Assembly: GCA_035455185.1 (NCBI GenBank) | Contig: DATIFQ010000460.1 | Location: 1 to 15,344 of the forward strand | Reading direction: 5' to 3' | Origin: JAEHDI01 sp035455185 | GTDB lineage: Bacteria > Acidobacteriota > Terriglobia > Bryobacterales > Bryobacteraceae | DNA length: 15,344 bases | Shown: positions 1 through 5,914 of the stretch, piece by piece | Layout: every line of letters begins with the position of its first letter | Numbering within the stretch: position 1 is the stretch's first letter | The notes under the pieces: generated by a model | The model's database searches: none | The model's input: only the letters and a program-made list of their open reading frames with translations | Told to the model about the DNA's origin: nothing | Translations under genes and position numbers: made by a program

Positions 1-36
1 TACCGCGAGCCGTTCGTGGTGCCTGACAAAGTGTGA
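1..36 (+). CDS. 3' end of an upstream gene (partial)
   Basis: The first 36 bases read in frame as a short tail, YREPFVVPDKV, followed by TGA. Too little remains to name a function. The stop lies 7 to 10 bases before the next start codon on the same strand, which would fit co-transcription with the α/β-hydrolase. It could also be chance open frame; only sequence to the left would decide. Confidence 0.4.
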   Translation, partial: YREPFVVPDKV

Positions 37-46
37 GGCGACGGTG

Positions 47-997
47 ATGCTCTGGCGTGCGTTTGCGGTGGCCATTCTGAGTCTCGGCACGCTCAGCGCT
101 GCCGGCGAGGAGTTCTCCAAGACAACGTACGTGTATAAGAACGCCGGCGGGCACGAGATCAAACTCGATGTCATGCGCCCGCCGGATGAGCGCGTGCGCC
201 CGGTGATCCTCTATATCCACGGCGGCGCACTCATCTTCGGAAGCCGCGGCGGCATCAATGCGGAGCAGTTGCGCCGGTATATCCGGGCGGGCTTCGCGGT
301 TGTGTCGATCGACTACCGGCTTGCTCCGGAGACCAAGCTTCCGGAAATCCTCGAGGACGTCCGCGACGCGCACCAATGGGTGCGGGCGAACGGCCGGAAG
401 CTGCTTCACGTCGATGCGGACCGGTTGGCCGTGGTCGGGCACTCGGCAGGCGGCTACCTGACGCTGATGACGGGCATCCTATTCAAGCCCCGGCCGAAGG
501 CGCTCGTGTCGTATTACGGTTACGGCGATATCGCGGGCGAGTGGTACAGCCGGCCCGACCCGTACTACTCGAGCCAGCCTGCGGTGCCGGAGGCCGAGGC
601 CCGCGCAGCGGTCGGTACGGCGCCGGTTTCGGAGCCGCCACAGTCAAGCCCGCGGCCGCGATTCTACCTGTATTGCCGGCAGCACGGTCTGTGGCCGAAG
701 GAAGTTACGGGCCACGATCCGGACACCGAGCCGAGAGCATATGACCCGTGGTGTTCCGTGCGCAACGTGACGCGCCAATATCCGCCCACGATGCTGCTGC
801 ACGGCGATGCGGACACGGACGTGCCGTATCGCCAGTCGGTGATGATGGCGGAGGAACTGAAACGGAACGGCGTCGAGCACGAACTGATCACGATTCCAGG
901 CGGTCCTCACGGATTCGACCGGGCGATGGACAAGCCGGAGATCTCGGTGATTTTCGACCGGGCCGTTCAATTCATTGCGCGTAGGCTGAAACCCTAG
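47..997 (+). CDS. Secreted α/β-hydrolase (esterase/lipase-like, HSL/BD-FAE type)
   Basis: This is a serine hydrolase, probably a carboxylesterase acting outside the cytoplasm. The first ~20 residues form a hydrophobic signal peptide (MLWRAFAVAILSLGTLSAAG). Counting from the GTG at 44, the oxyanion-hole motif HGGA is at residues 59-62, the nucleophile elbow GHSAGG has Ser134, the acid is probably Asp257 in HGDADTDVP, and the base is His289 in GGPHGF, so the catalytic triad is complete. At about 316 residues it is normal length. A GTG at 44 and an ATG at 47 are both possible starts; ATG 47 is chosen because AGG at 36-38 then has an 8-base spacer. The insertion at residues 165-240 is rich in Tyr, Pro and Arg and probably forms a lid. 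The substrate cannot be read from sequence; sugar-ester or xylan-ester cleavage is plausible beside the other carbohydrate genes. Confidence 0.88.
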   Translation: MLWRAFAVAILSLGTLSAAGEEFSKTTYVYKNAGGHEIKLDVMRPPDERVRPVILYIHGGALIFGSRGGINAEQLRRYIRAGFAVVSIDYRLAPETKLPEILEDVRDAHQWVRANGRKLLHVDADRLAVVGHSAGGYLTLMTGILFKPRPKALVSYYGYGDIAGEWYSRPDPYYSSQPAVPEAEARAAVGTAPVSEPPQSSPRPRFYLYCRQHGLWPKEVTGHDPDTEPRAYDPWCSVRNVTRQYPPTMLLHGDADTDVPYRQSVMMAEELKRNGVEHELITIPGGPHGFDRAMDKPEISVIFDRAVQFIARRLKP

Positions 998-1019
998 CAC
1001 CTTCTTTTCCCTGGCACAG

Positions 1020-1037
1020 TGTCGGGCAGGGCTGACA
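1020..1037. promoter_or_regulatory. Imperfect palindrome upstream of the β-barrel gene
   Basis: TGTCGG and CTGACA form a near-palindrome (five of six pairs) about 80 bases upstream of the start predicted from the σ54-like element at 1088-1103. An enhancer-binding protein site could sit at this distance, but the arms are short and imperfect, so the call is weak. Confidence 0.15.
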
Positions 1038-1073
1038 GTCTGCACATAAACCTTCCGTCAACGCCATGTATTT

Positions 1074-1090
1074 CCAACGCGATGCGTTGG
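1074..1090. promoter_or_regulatory. Perfect 7-bp inverted repeat overlapping a σ54-like -24 element
   Basis: CCAACGC-gat-GCGTTGG is a perfect inverted repeat with a three-base centre. Its right arm includes the GG of the -24 element at 1089-1090. As DNA it could be an operator; as RNA it would be a tight hairpin downstream of the hydrolase gene, but no T-run follows, so a standard terminator is less likely. Confidence 0.4.
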
Positions 1091-1103
1091 CATTCCGCTT
1101 GCT
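1088..1103 (+). promoter_or_regulatory. Candidate σ54 (-24/-12) promoter
   Basis: TGGCATTCCGCTTGCT matches the σ54 consensus TGGCACG-N4-TTGCW in all but two defined positions. GG at 1089-1090 and GC at 1101-1102 are separated by exactly ten bases, as σ54 requires. The predicted transcription start is near 1114, only two bases before the ATG at 1116, so the message would be almost leaderless or translation may start further in. Confidence 0.5.
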
Positions 1104-1115
1104 CCCTTGTGCCGC

Positions 1116-1592
1116 ATGCGATTGTTTCTTTTGGTGGGTGTCTTGCTGTCTGTCCCCGTCGCGGGTGCGGACAAGACGTTTTCAGTAGAGGCCCAGGTGG
1201 GCGCCGTCAAATTCGTGGACAGCGACACTCACTTTGCCATCGGCGGGGCGATCGGCCTGCCTCTGAGCCGCAGGTGGTCGTTCAAGCCGGAGTTCTTATA
1301 CCTCAATGAGAGCGCGGAGCACGACGACCTGGTGTTCCTTCCGAACCTCAACTTCGACTTTGTCGGACCAGGTCATCGTGTGCGGCCGTTCGTCACGGTG
1401 GCGCCGGGTGTCCTGTGGTACCGGGAGAAGTATCCGCACTTCCGGCAGACATCGACGGACTTCTTCTTGAGCGGCGGTGGTGGGGCGAAGGTCTTCGTGA
1501 CCGATCACGTGTACGTCGCACCGCAGGTTCGCACAGGCGTCGAGCTTCATATTGGTTTCACCGTCGCGGTCGGGTACGAGTGGGGCCGCTGA
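1116..1592 (+). CDS. Small outer-membrane β-barrel protein (OmpW/OmpA-like fold)
   Basis: A 158-residue protein with a clear signal peptide (MRLFLLVGVLLSVPVAGA). The rest alternates short amphipathic β-strands ending in aromatic residues with Gly/Asp/Asn turns, as in eight-stranded outer-membrane barrels. Examples are the strands around FSVEAQVGAVKF, WSFKPEFLYL, RVRPFVTVAPGVLWY and LHIGFTVAVGYEW. Length and pattern fit the generic 'outer membrane protein beta-barrel' families; no specific function can be given. The ATG at 1116 is preferred to an in-frame TTG at 1107 because it opens the signal peptide cleanly. No Shine-Dalgarno sequence is visible. It is separated from the hydrolase by 118 bases holding an inverted repeat and a σ54-like element, so it probably has its own regulated promoter. 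The last residue is Arg, not the Phe typical of Bam substrates, though the aromatic Tyr-Glu-Trp lies just before it. Confidence 0.75.
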   Translation: MRLFLLVGVLLSVPVAGADKTFSVEAQVGAVKFVDSDTHFAIGGAIGLPLSRRWSFKPEFLYLNESAEHDDLVFLPNLNFDFVGPGHRVRPFVTVAPGVLWYREKYPHFRQTSTDFFLSGGGGAKVFVTDHVYVAPQVRTGVELHIGFTVAVGYEWGR

Positions 1593-1617
1593 CGCGCGTG
1601 TATCCCTGCCGTCGTAT

Positions 1618-2493
1618 TCACCTGCCTGGCGCCGATATCGCCTGCCTCAACTGTTTCCAGAAGGCGACCTTTTCTTCCGGCGTGCCCTGGCACTCGAACA
1701 GGAAGGGTCCCTGATAGCCGGTCTCCTGCAAAGCCGAAGCGATCGCCGTCCAATCATTCACGCCTTTGCCGGGCAGCCAATGCTTTTCGTCCTTGCCGTC
1801 GTAGTCGGCAATGTGGAGAGTGACAATACGCGGGCCAACAGCTCTGATGAAATCGTCGACTTTCTCCTGGAAGACATGGTTCGTATCCAGACAAATGCCC
1901 ACCGAATCGAGGCCATTGACAATCGCCAGAATCTCCCGGCTCGTGTTTCCCATACACGTACGAGGCAGGGCCTCGAGCGCGATCTGCACATTCATCTTGC
2001 GGGCCCTCCGCGCGAGTGTGTCGAGGCTTCGGCGGCACGTGTCGATGCGGACCTGACGCTCCTCGGGAGGGATCGGCTCGGAACTTGGATGGACGATGAG
2101 TTTCTTCGCCTTGAGCGGCGCAAACGCATCGAGCATGCCGCCGAGGCGCCGCAGAACCTCCTGGCGCTGGTCTTCGGACGGATTCGAGATGTCGAGGCTC
2201 TTGCCGAACGGGACGTGAACGGACCAGATTTCGATGCCCGCCGACGTCGCCCATTTCTGCACTTGTGTGGACAGTTTTCGAATCTCGGCCACCGCCTCGG
2301 CCGTATCGATGCGGCCCGGTCCGATTTCCACGCAATCGATACCCGCCTGCTTCCACTTGACGAACTCGTCCGCAGAGAGCTCCGGAGAAAGCCGGATGGA
2401 CATACCGGTTTTCCAGGTTCGAGCATCGGACCCGGCGGCGAGAAGACTGCCGGCCAATAGGAGAAGTGAGAAGGGGCGGATGAGTTTCGGCAT
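1618..2493 (-). CDS. Secreted sugar-phosphate isomerase/epimerase-like TIM-barrel protein
   Basis: A 291-residue member of the xylose-isomerase-like TIM-barrel superfamily (AP-endonuclease-2 fold). Residues 1-24 (MPKLIRPFSLLLLAGSLLAA) form a signal peptide. The expected metal ligands are visible: Glu174 in IALEALP, Asp203 with His206 in CLDTNH, His227 in LHIADYDG and Glu267 in FLFECQ. His135 in LIVHPSS and the segment KHWLPGKG (237-244) are also typical. Members isomerise or epimerise sugars or sugar acids, or remain uncharacterised; an exported form suggests action on free sugars or sugar derivatives in the periplasm. The ATG at 2493 is chosen over ATG 2508 and TTG 2514 because it opens the signal peptide and lies six bases after the -10-like hexamer TATACC. 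It ends 25 bases from the convergent β-barrel gene. Confidence 0.82.
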   Translation of the reverse strand: MPKLIRPFSLLLLAGSLLAAGSDARTWKTGMSIRLSPELSADEFVKWKQAGIDCVEIGPGRIDTAEAVAEIRKLSTQVQKWATSAGIEIWSVHVPFGKSLDISNPSEDQRQEVLRRLGGMLDAFAPLKAKKLIVHPSSEPIPPEERQVRIDTCRRSLDTLARRARKMNVQIALEALPRTCMGNTSREILAIVNGLDSVGICLDTNHVFQEKVDDFIRAVGPRIVTLHIADYDGKDEKHWLPGKGVNDWTAIASALQETGYQGPFLFECQGTPEEKVAFWKQLRQAISAPGR

Positions 2494-2499
2494 TTCCCT

Positions 2500-2505
2500 G
2501 GTATA
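2500..2505 (-). promoter_or_regulatory. -10-like hexamer before the TIM-barrel gene
   Basis: TATACC on the minus strand, followed by six bases and then ATG at 2493. If this is a -10 box, transcription would begin at the A of the start codon. No convincing -35 hexamer is visible. Only four of six positions match TATAAT and the conserved last T is missing. The intervening AGGGAA could instead be a Shine-Dalgarno sequence, though placed too close to the ATG. Confidence 0.3.
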
Positions 2506-2564
2506 CATCAACAACTGCGGGGTCCGCGCGGGGCCAGAGGACCCGGCGTTGATGCCCCCGGCCG

Positions 2565-2589
2565 GAACCTGTGGGTGCGGTACAGGTTC
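2565..2589. terminator. Perfect 8-bp inverted repeat after asparagine synthase gene
   Basis: GAACCTGT, a nine-base loop, then ACAGGTTC. It lies 25 bases beyond the stop of the leftward asparagine synthase gene and could fold at the 3' end of that message. No T-run follows on either strand, so it is not a canonical intrinsic terminator. The rest of 2494-2613 holds only a second weaker repeat (GGGTCC 2520-2525, GGACCC 2539-2544). Confidence 0.35.
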
Positions 2590-2613
2590 ACGTTCTGAAA
2601 ACGGCTGCTGCGG

Positions 2614-4467
2614 TCAAAGCCCCGGGAAGAACTCGTTGCACCACGCCCGCAAAGTCAGTAGCGCAGTGATGAGCCGCAGTCCGGCAGGGCCCTCGCCTTG
2701 CCATTGCGCGAGGGCCGATTCCAGGAAATGGCGATCGATCAGTCCGCCAGGCTTTGCCGAATCGAGCAGGTACGCGCGGGCGAAGTCAGCGAACGGTCCC
2801 CGCTGCATGGAACGGATAGGGTACTGGAAACCGCGTTTCCTGCGGTGCGCAATTTCGGGGGGCAGTCTGTTGGCGAGCAGCGAGAGGATGTACTTGCCAC
2901 GCTTCCCCCGCCACTTCATCCGCGATGGAAGCGCAAGACCGAAGTCAACCACGCCTCGATCGAGAAACGGCATGCGCGTTTCAAGCGAATGGGCCATGGT
3001 CATCTTGTCTCCCATCAGCAGAATGCCGTTCGCCAGCCGCCGGGTGAAGTCGAGAGCCAGCCGTCGTTGGAGAATGTCGGCGGAGGATGCCAGCGTGTCC
3101 GGGTGTGGCCGGATAGGGTCGAGATCGCTCGACGGAGCCGTCAGCCGGAGTGCGCGGGCCTTCTCGTTCGGAGTCATGATGCGAAACCATTCGATGTCAG
3201 CTGACACTTCATCCGGTGCGGCAAGCGTGCGGAGCACGCGCCGGACCCGCAAGCTCCGGCTGTGCTCCGCCAATTTCCGCATGAAAATTCGCGGGACGAG
3301 CGGCCGGATCCGGTAGTACGCTTCGGACCCCAGCCACGCGTAGCCGGCGAAGATCTCGTCCGAACCTTCTCCGCTCAGAACGACCTTGACATGCCGCGCA
3401 GCGGCCGACGCCAGCTTGTACGTTGCCATCCCCGGCCCGACGGTGCTCGGTTCCTCCAGGTGGCGTACCATCTTCGGGAGCAGGTCCGGCGCCTCCGAGA
3501 TGCGGAACTCGATCTCATGATGTTCCGTGCCGAGTTGCTGAACGAGTTCCCGAGAGTAGCGACTCTCGTCAACAGAATTATCCTCGGGAAAAACGACGGA
3601 GAAGGTCTTAAGAGGGTAAGTCGCATGTTCCACAGCAAGGGCAGCGACGAGAGATGAGTCCATTCCTCCGCTGATGAACGCGCCGACGGGGACATCCGCC
3701 ACCAGGTGCGATTTCACCGCGGCGGTGAGACGGGATTCGAGTTCGTGCGCGTATTCCTGCTCGGTGGCCGGTGGCTTCGCGTTGTCAAAGCCTACACGCC
3801 AGAAAACGCGGGGGGTGACGCCGTGGGCGTCAACGGTCAGCGCCTCGCCCGGTTCGAGTTTTTTCACGCCGCGAAAGCCGGTCCGAGGAACGGGAACGTA
3901 CCCCACCGTGAGGAAGGAATCGACGGCCTCCAGGTCTGGCTCTGCCGGGACGAGTCCTGAAGCGAGGAGGCTCTTGATTTCGGAGGCAAACAGGAACCCG
4001 TTCGAAGTCTGAGCGAAGTACAGCGGCTTCATACCGCAACGGTCTCGAGCAAGCAGCAACCGGCCCGACCGGCTATCGAGAATCGCAAGCCCGAACATTC
4101 CGTTCAATGCTTCCAGGCAATCGTCGCCCCGCTCCTCGTACAGATGTGCGATCACTTCCGTGTCGGAGCGGCTTCGAAAGGTGTGTCCCTTTTGTTCGAG
4201 TTCGGCGCGCAGTTCGCAATGGTTGTAAATCTCTCCATTGAGCACGACATGCACTGTCCCGTCTTCATTTGGCATCGGCTGGCTGCCGTGCTCGAGGTCG
4301 AGGATGCTCAGTCGGCGACAGCCAATTCCGGCACGGTGGTGGCCGAAAATCAGACTGCCGGCCTCGTCCGGGCCCCGATGCACGACCGCCCGCATCATGC
4401 GGTCAAGCGCTTCACGGACTTCGACGACGCCGAGATCCGCCGCGAAAATACCTACGATTCCGCACAT
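2614..4467 (-). CDS. asnB: Asparagine synthase, glutamine-hydrolysing (AsnB family)
   Basis: A 617-residue two-domain amidotransferase. The N-terminal Ntn-type glutaminase domain begins MCGIVG, so Cys2 becomes the catalytic N-terminal nucleophile after Met removal. HRGPD (30-34), RRLSILDL (51-58) and LNGEIYNH (76-83) are the usual glutamine-site motifs. The C-terminal synthetase domain has the ATP-pyrophosphatase loop SGGMDSS (266-272) and SGEGSDEIFAGY (365-376). Both halves look complete, so it should use glutamine, ATP and a carboxylate. Besides asparagine itself, such enzymes amidate sugars, peptides or other metabolites. The start is fixed by the invariant MCGIVG; the same frame stays open well upstream but there it runs through the ATP-grasp gene. 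TAATG at 4465-4469 joins the ATP-grasp stop to this start, with no Shine-Dalgarno sequence, so translation is probably coupled. The pairing with an ATP-grasp ligase argues for a specialised role rather than housekeeping asparagine supply. Confidence 0.92.
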   Translation of the reverse strand: MCGIVGIFAADLGVVEVREALDRMMRAVVHRGPDEAGSLIFGHHRAGIGCRRLSILDLEHGSQPMPNEDGTVHVVLNGEIYNHCELRAELEQKGHTFRSRSDTEVIAHLYEERGDDCLEALNGMFGLAILDSRSGRLLLARDRCGMKPLYFAQTSNGFLFASEIKSLLASGLVPAEPDLEAVDSFLTVGYVPVPRTGFRGVKKLEPGEALTVDAHGVTPRVFWRVGFDNAKPPATEQEYAHELESRLTAAVKSHLVADVPVGAFISGGMDSSLVAALAVEHATYPLKTFSVVFPEDNSVDESRYSRELVQQLGTEHHEIEFRISEAPDLLPKMVRHLEEPSTVGPGMATYKLASAAARHVKVVLSGEGSDEIFAGYAWLGSEAYYRIRPLVPRIFMRKLAEHSRSLRVRRVLRTLAAPDEVSADIEWFRIMTPNEKARALRLTAPSSDLDPIRPHPDTLASSADILQRRLALDFTRRLANGILLMGDKMTMAHSLETRMPFLDRGVVDFGLALPSRMKWRGKRGKYILSLLANRLPPEIAHRRKRGFQYPIRSMQRGPFADFARAYLLDSAKPGGLIDRHFLESALAQWQGEGPAGLRLITALLTLRAWCNEFFPGL

Positions 4468-5855
4468 TACCGTTCGGGCGCCAGAACGCCGTAAAGCCGG
4501 CTCACTGCGAGACGCGCCCAGGGAACGAGTTCCATCCGTTCCGTGTCCAGTGCCGCCTGCTGGCTGCAAATCCGCGCCATGTACGCGCCGCTCTCCACCA
4601 CCGTTCCCCGTTCCGGCACTCCGCCGGTCACCAAAACCTCTCCGGGACCGCAGTCGCCGAGCGTTGCGCCGGGTCTCAGGTGTGTCAAACCGTCCCGAAC
4701 GCTGTAGACACCGGCCGGCACGCCGGCCGCGATCTCCAGCCACTCTGCTCGATTCTGTCGCAAGATCATCTGAGAGCCGCGTACGGGTTTGAAGAATTCT
4801 TCCCGAAGATAGGCGACTTCCGCTTCCCCGAGCAGCCCGATTCTCCGCGCCAGTTCGGCCGCGGCGAGGGGGATTCTTCCTTCGAAATTTTCGCCTTGCG
4901 TGGCGAGGGCGGTGGAGCCTTGCCACCGCGGATTCAGATCGACCGCAAAGCACCGGGATGTATCCATGTCCACGACGAAATCCAGCCCGTACAACCCTCG
5001 GTAACCGAGCGATCCGAGCCATTCGCCGATTCTTTCGGTTTGCTCCCTGACGCCTCTGACCACGTCGGACGGGAGTGTGGCGATGGCGGTGTAGTCGTTT
5101 CCCGCGTACGCTCCTGGTCCCGCCCCAAGTTCCGGGATGCCTGCCAGTTGCACACTCGGATAACCGGCAACGGCCGAGCGTGAGAGTGCGATCGCGTTGA
5201 TGTTCAGTGACAGCGGGCCGGCGTCTGGCGCCGCCCAAACGAGAACGTCTCCGAACCGCTCGCCGGCGGTGACGAAGTCGGGGAGGGAGCTGATCCAGAC
5301 GGTTCCCGAGCCGCCGCTCCCGCGGCCTTCTTGAGCAATGAAACGCGAACCGAGTTCCGATGCCAAGTCCGAGTAACGCGCTTCCGTCAGGCGGACCCAA
5401 CGGCCCGGTAGCCGCGGGAGCCCGAGTTCGTCGAGGCCACGGAAGAAGTTCGACTTGTCGTTGAGCCATTCGGCAAGCGCAACTGGGTGGGTGAAGACCG
5501 GATAACCCGTCGCGGTCCCGAAGGCGTCGAGCGCCGGACTGGCATAGGGGCACACCATGACCCAGCGTCCGGACGGATCACCGAAAAGCAACCGAAGCAA
5601 TTCGTCGCGCACGCTCTCTAAAATCGCCTCGATGTCGTAGTCATGGGTGCGGAGCCGCCTGCTTGTTTTGCGCTCCCTTGAAAGAAATCGGATACCATCG
5701 CCGAAATGCGCGAATTCCCTTCCCCAGTCGGCGCATGCGACAACCTCGATTGGACACAGCGGCGCAAGCCCCGCGCAGTACGAGCCGAGGATCGCATGGA
5801 ACACGATTCGCCGATCTCCAAAAAGCCCGCGGAAATCGGACGCCGTCGGCTGCAT
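4467..5855 (-). CDS. ATP-grasp domain protein (carboxylate-amine/thiol ligase family)
   Basis: A 462-residue protein with an ATP-grasp fold. Visible parts are NDKSNF (132-137, Lys134 likely contacts ATP), the glycine-rich loop QEGRGSGGSGTVW (175-187), GLDFVVD (290-296) and the metal-binding segment VDLNPRWQGST (305-315, with Asp306, Asn308 and Arg310). The family forms amide, ester or thioester bonds through an acylphosphate intermediate; the acceptor is unknown. An N-terminal ~125-residue Rossmann-like pre-ATP-grasp region and a C-terminal ~110-residue β-rich extension are not assignable. It is the first gene of a leftward pair and overlaps the asparagine synthase by one base. The ATG at 5855 follows TAGAAT by exactly six bases, which predicts a leaderless transcript. 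It has no signal peptide and is therefore probably cytoplasmic. Confidence 0.8.
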   Translation of the reverse strand: MQPTASDFRGLFGDRRIVFHAILGSYCAGLAPLCPIEVVACADWGREFAHFGDGIRFLSRERKTSRRLRTHDYDIEAILESVRDELLRLLFGDPSGRWVMVCPYASPALDAFGTATGYPVFTHPVALAEWLNDKSNFFRGLDELGLPRLPGRWVRLTEARYSDLASELGSRFIAQEGRGSGGSGTVWISSLPDFVTAGERFGDVLVWAAPDAGPLSLNINAIALSRSAVAGYPSVQLAGIPELGAGPGAYAGNDYTAIATLPSDVVRGVREQTERIGEWLGSLGYRGLYGLDFVVDMDTSRCFAVDLNPRWQGSTALATQGENFEGRIPLAAAELARRIGLLGEAEVAYLREEFFKPVRGSQMILRQNRAEWLEIAAGVPAGVYSVRDGLTHLRPGATLGDCGPGEVLVTGGVPERGTVVESGAYMARICSQQAALDTERMELVPWARLAVSRLYGVLAPER

Positions 5856-5861
5856 TCGCCG

Positions 5862-5867
5862 ATTCTA
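5862..5867 (-). promoter_or_regulatory. -10 hexamer for the ATP-grasp/asparagine synthase pair
   Basis: TAGAAT (five of six to TATAAT) on the minus strand, six bases before the ATG at 5855. Counting the hexamer as -12 to -7, +1 falls on the A of the ATG. It is part of GGTAGAAT, repeated in mirror orientation at 5901-5908. A -35 at 17-bp spacing would be CAGGCG, which is poor. Confidence 0.45.
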
Positions 5868-5902
5868 CCAGCCGGACGGGATTCCGCCTGTCGGACCAAA
5901 GG

Positions 5903-5908
5903 TAGAAT
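5903..5908 (+). promoter_or_regulatory. -10 hexamer for the CapK/PaaK-like gene
   Basis: TAGAAT, six bases before the ATG at 5915, so +1 is predicted on the A of the start codon. With the mirror copy at 5862-5867 it makes a symmetrical divergent promoter whose two -35 zones share 5880-5890. No TTGACA-like hexamer is present. A small repeat, TCCG-N5-CGGA at 5883-5895, lies in this shared centre. Confidence 0.45.
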
Positions 5909-5914
5909 TCGAAG

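Noticed and set aside
1032..1037. CTGACA as a σ70 -35 for the β-barrel gene
   Set aside because: No -10-like hexamer lies 16-18 bases downstream.
1552..2460. Long plus-strand open frame opposite the TIM-barrel gene
   Set aside because: The minus-strand product has a signal peptide and conserved metal ligands; the plus frame shows no recognisable domain and is a G+C-driven shadow.
4468..5553. In-frame extension of the asparagine synthase reading frame far upstream of MCGIVG
   Set aside because: It is open only because the ATP-grasp gene uses another frame of the same strand; the translation is Arg-rich low-quality sequence and Cys2 must follow the initiator Met for activity.
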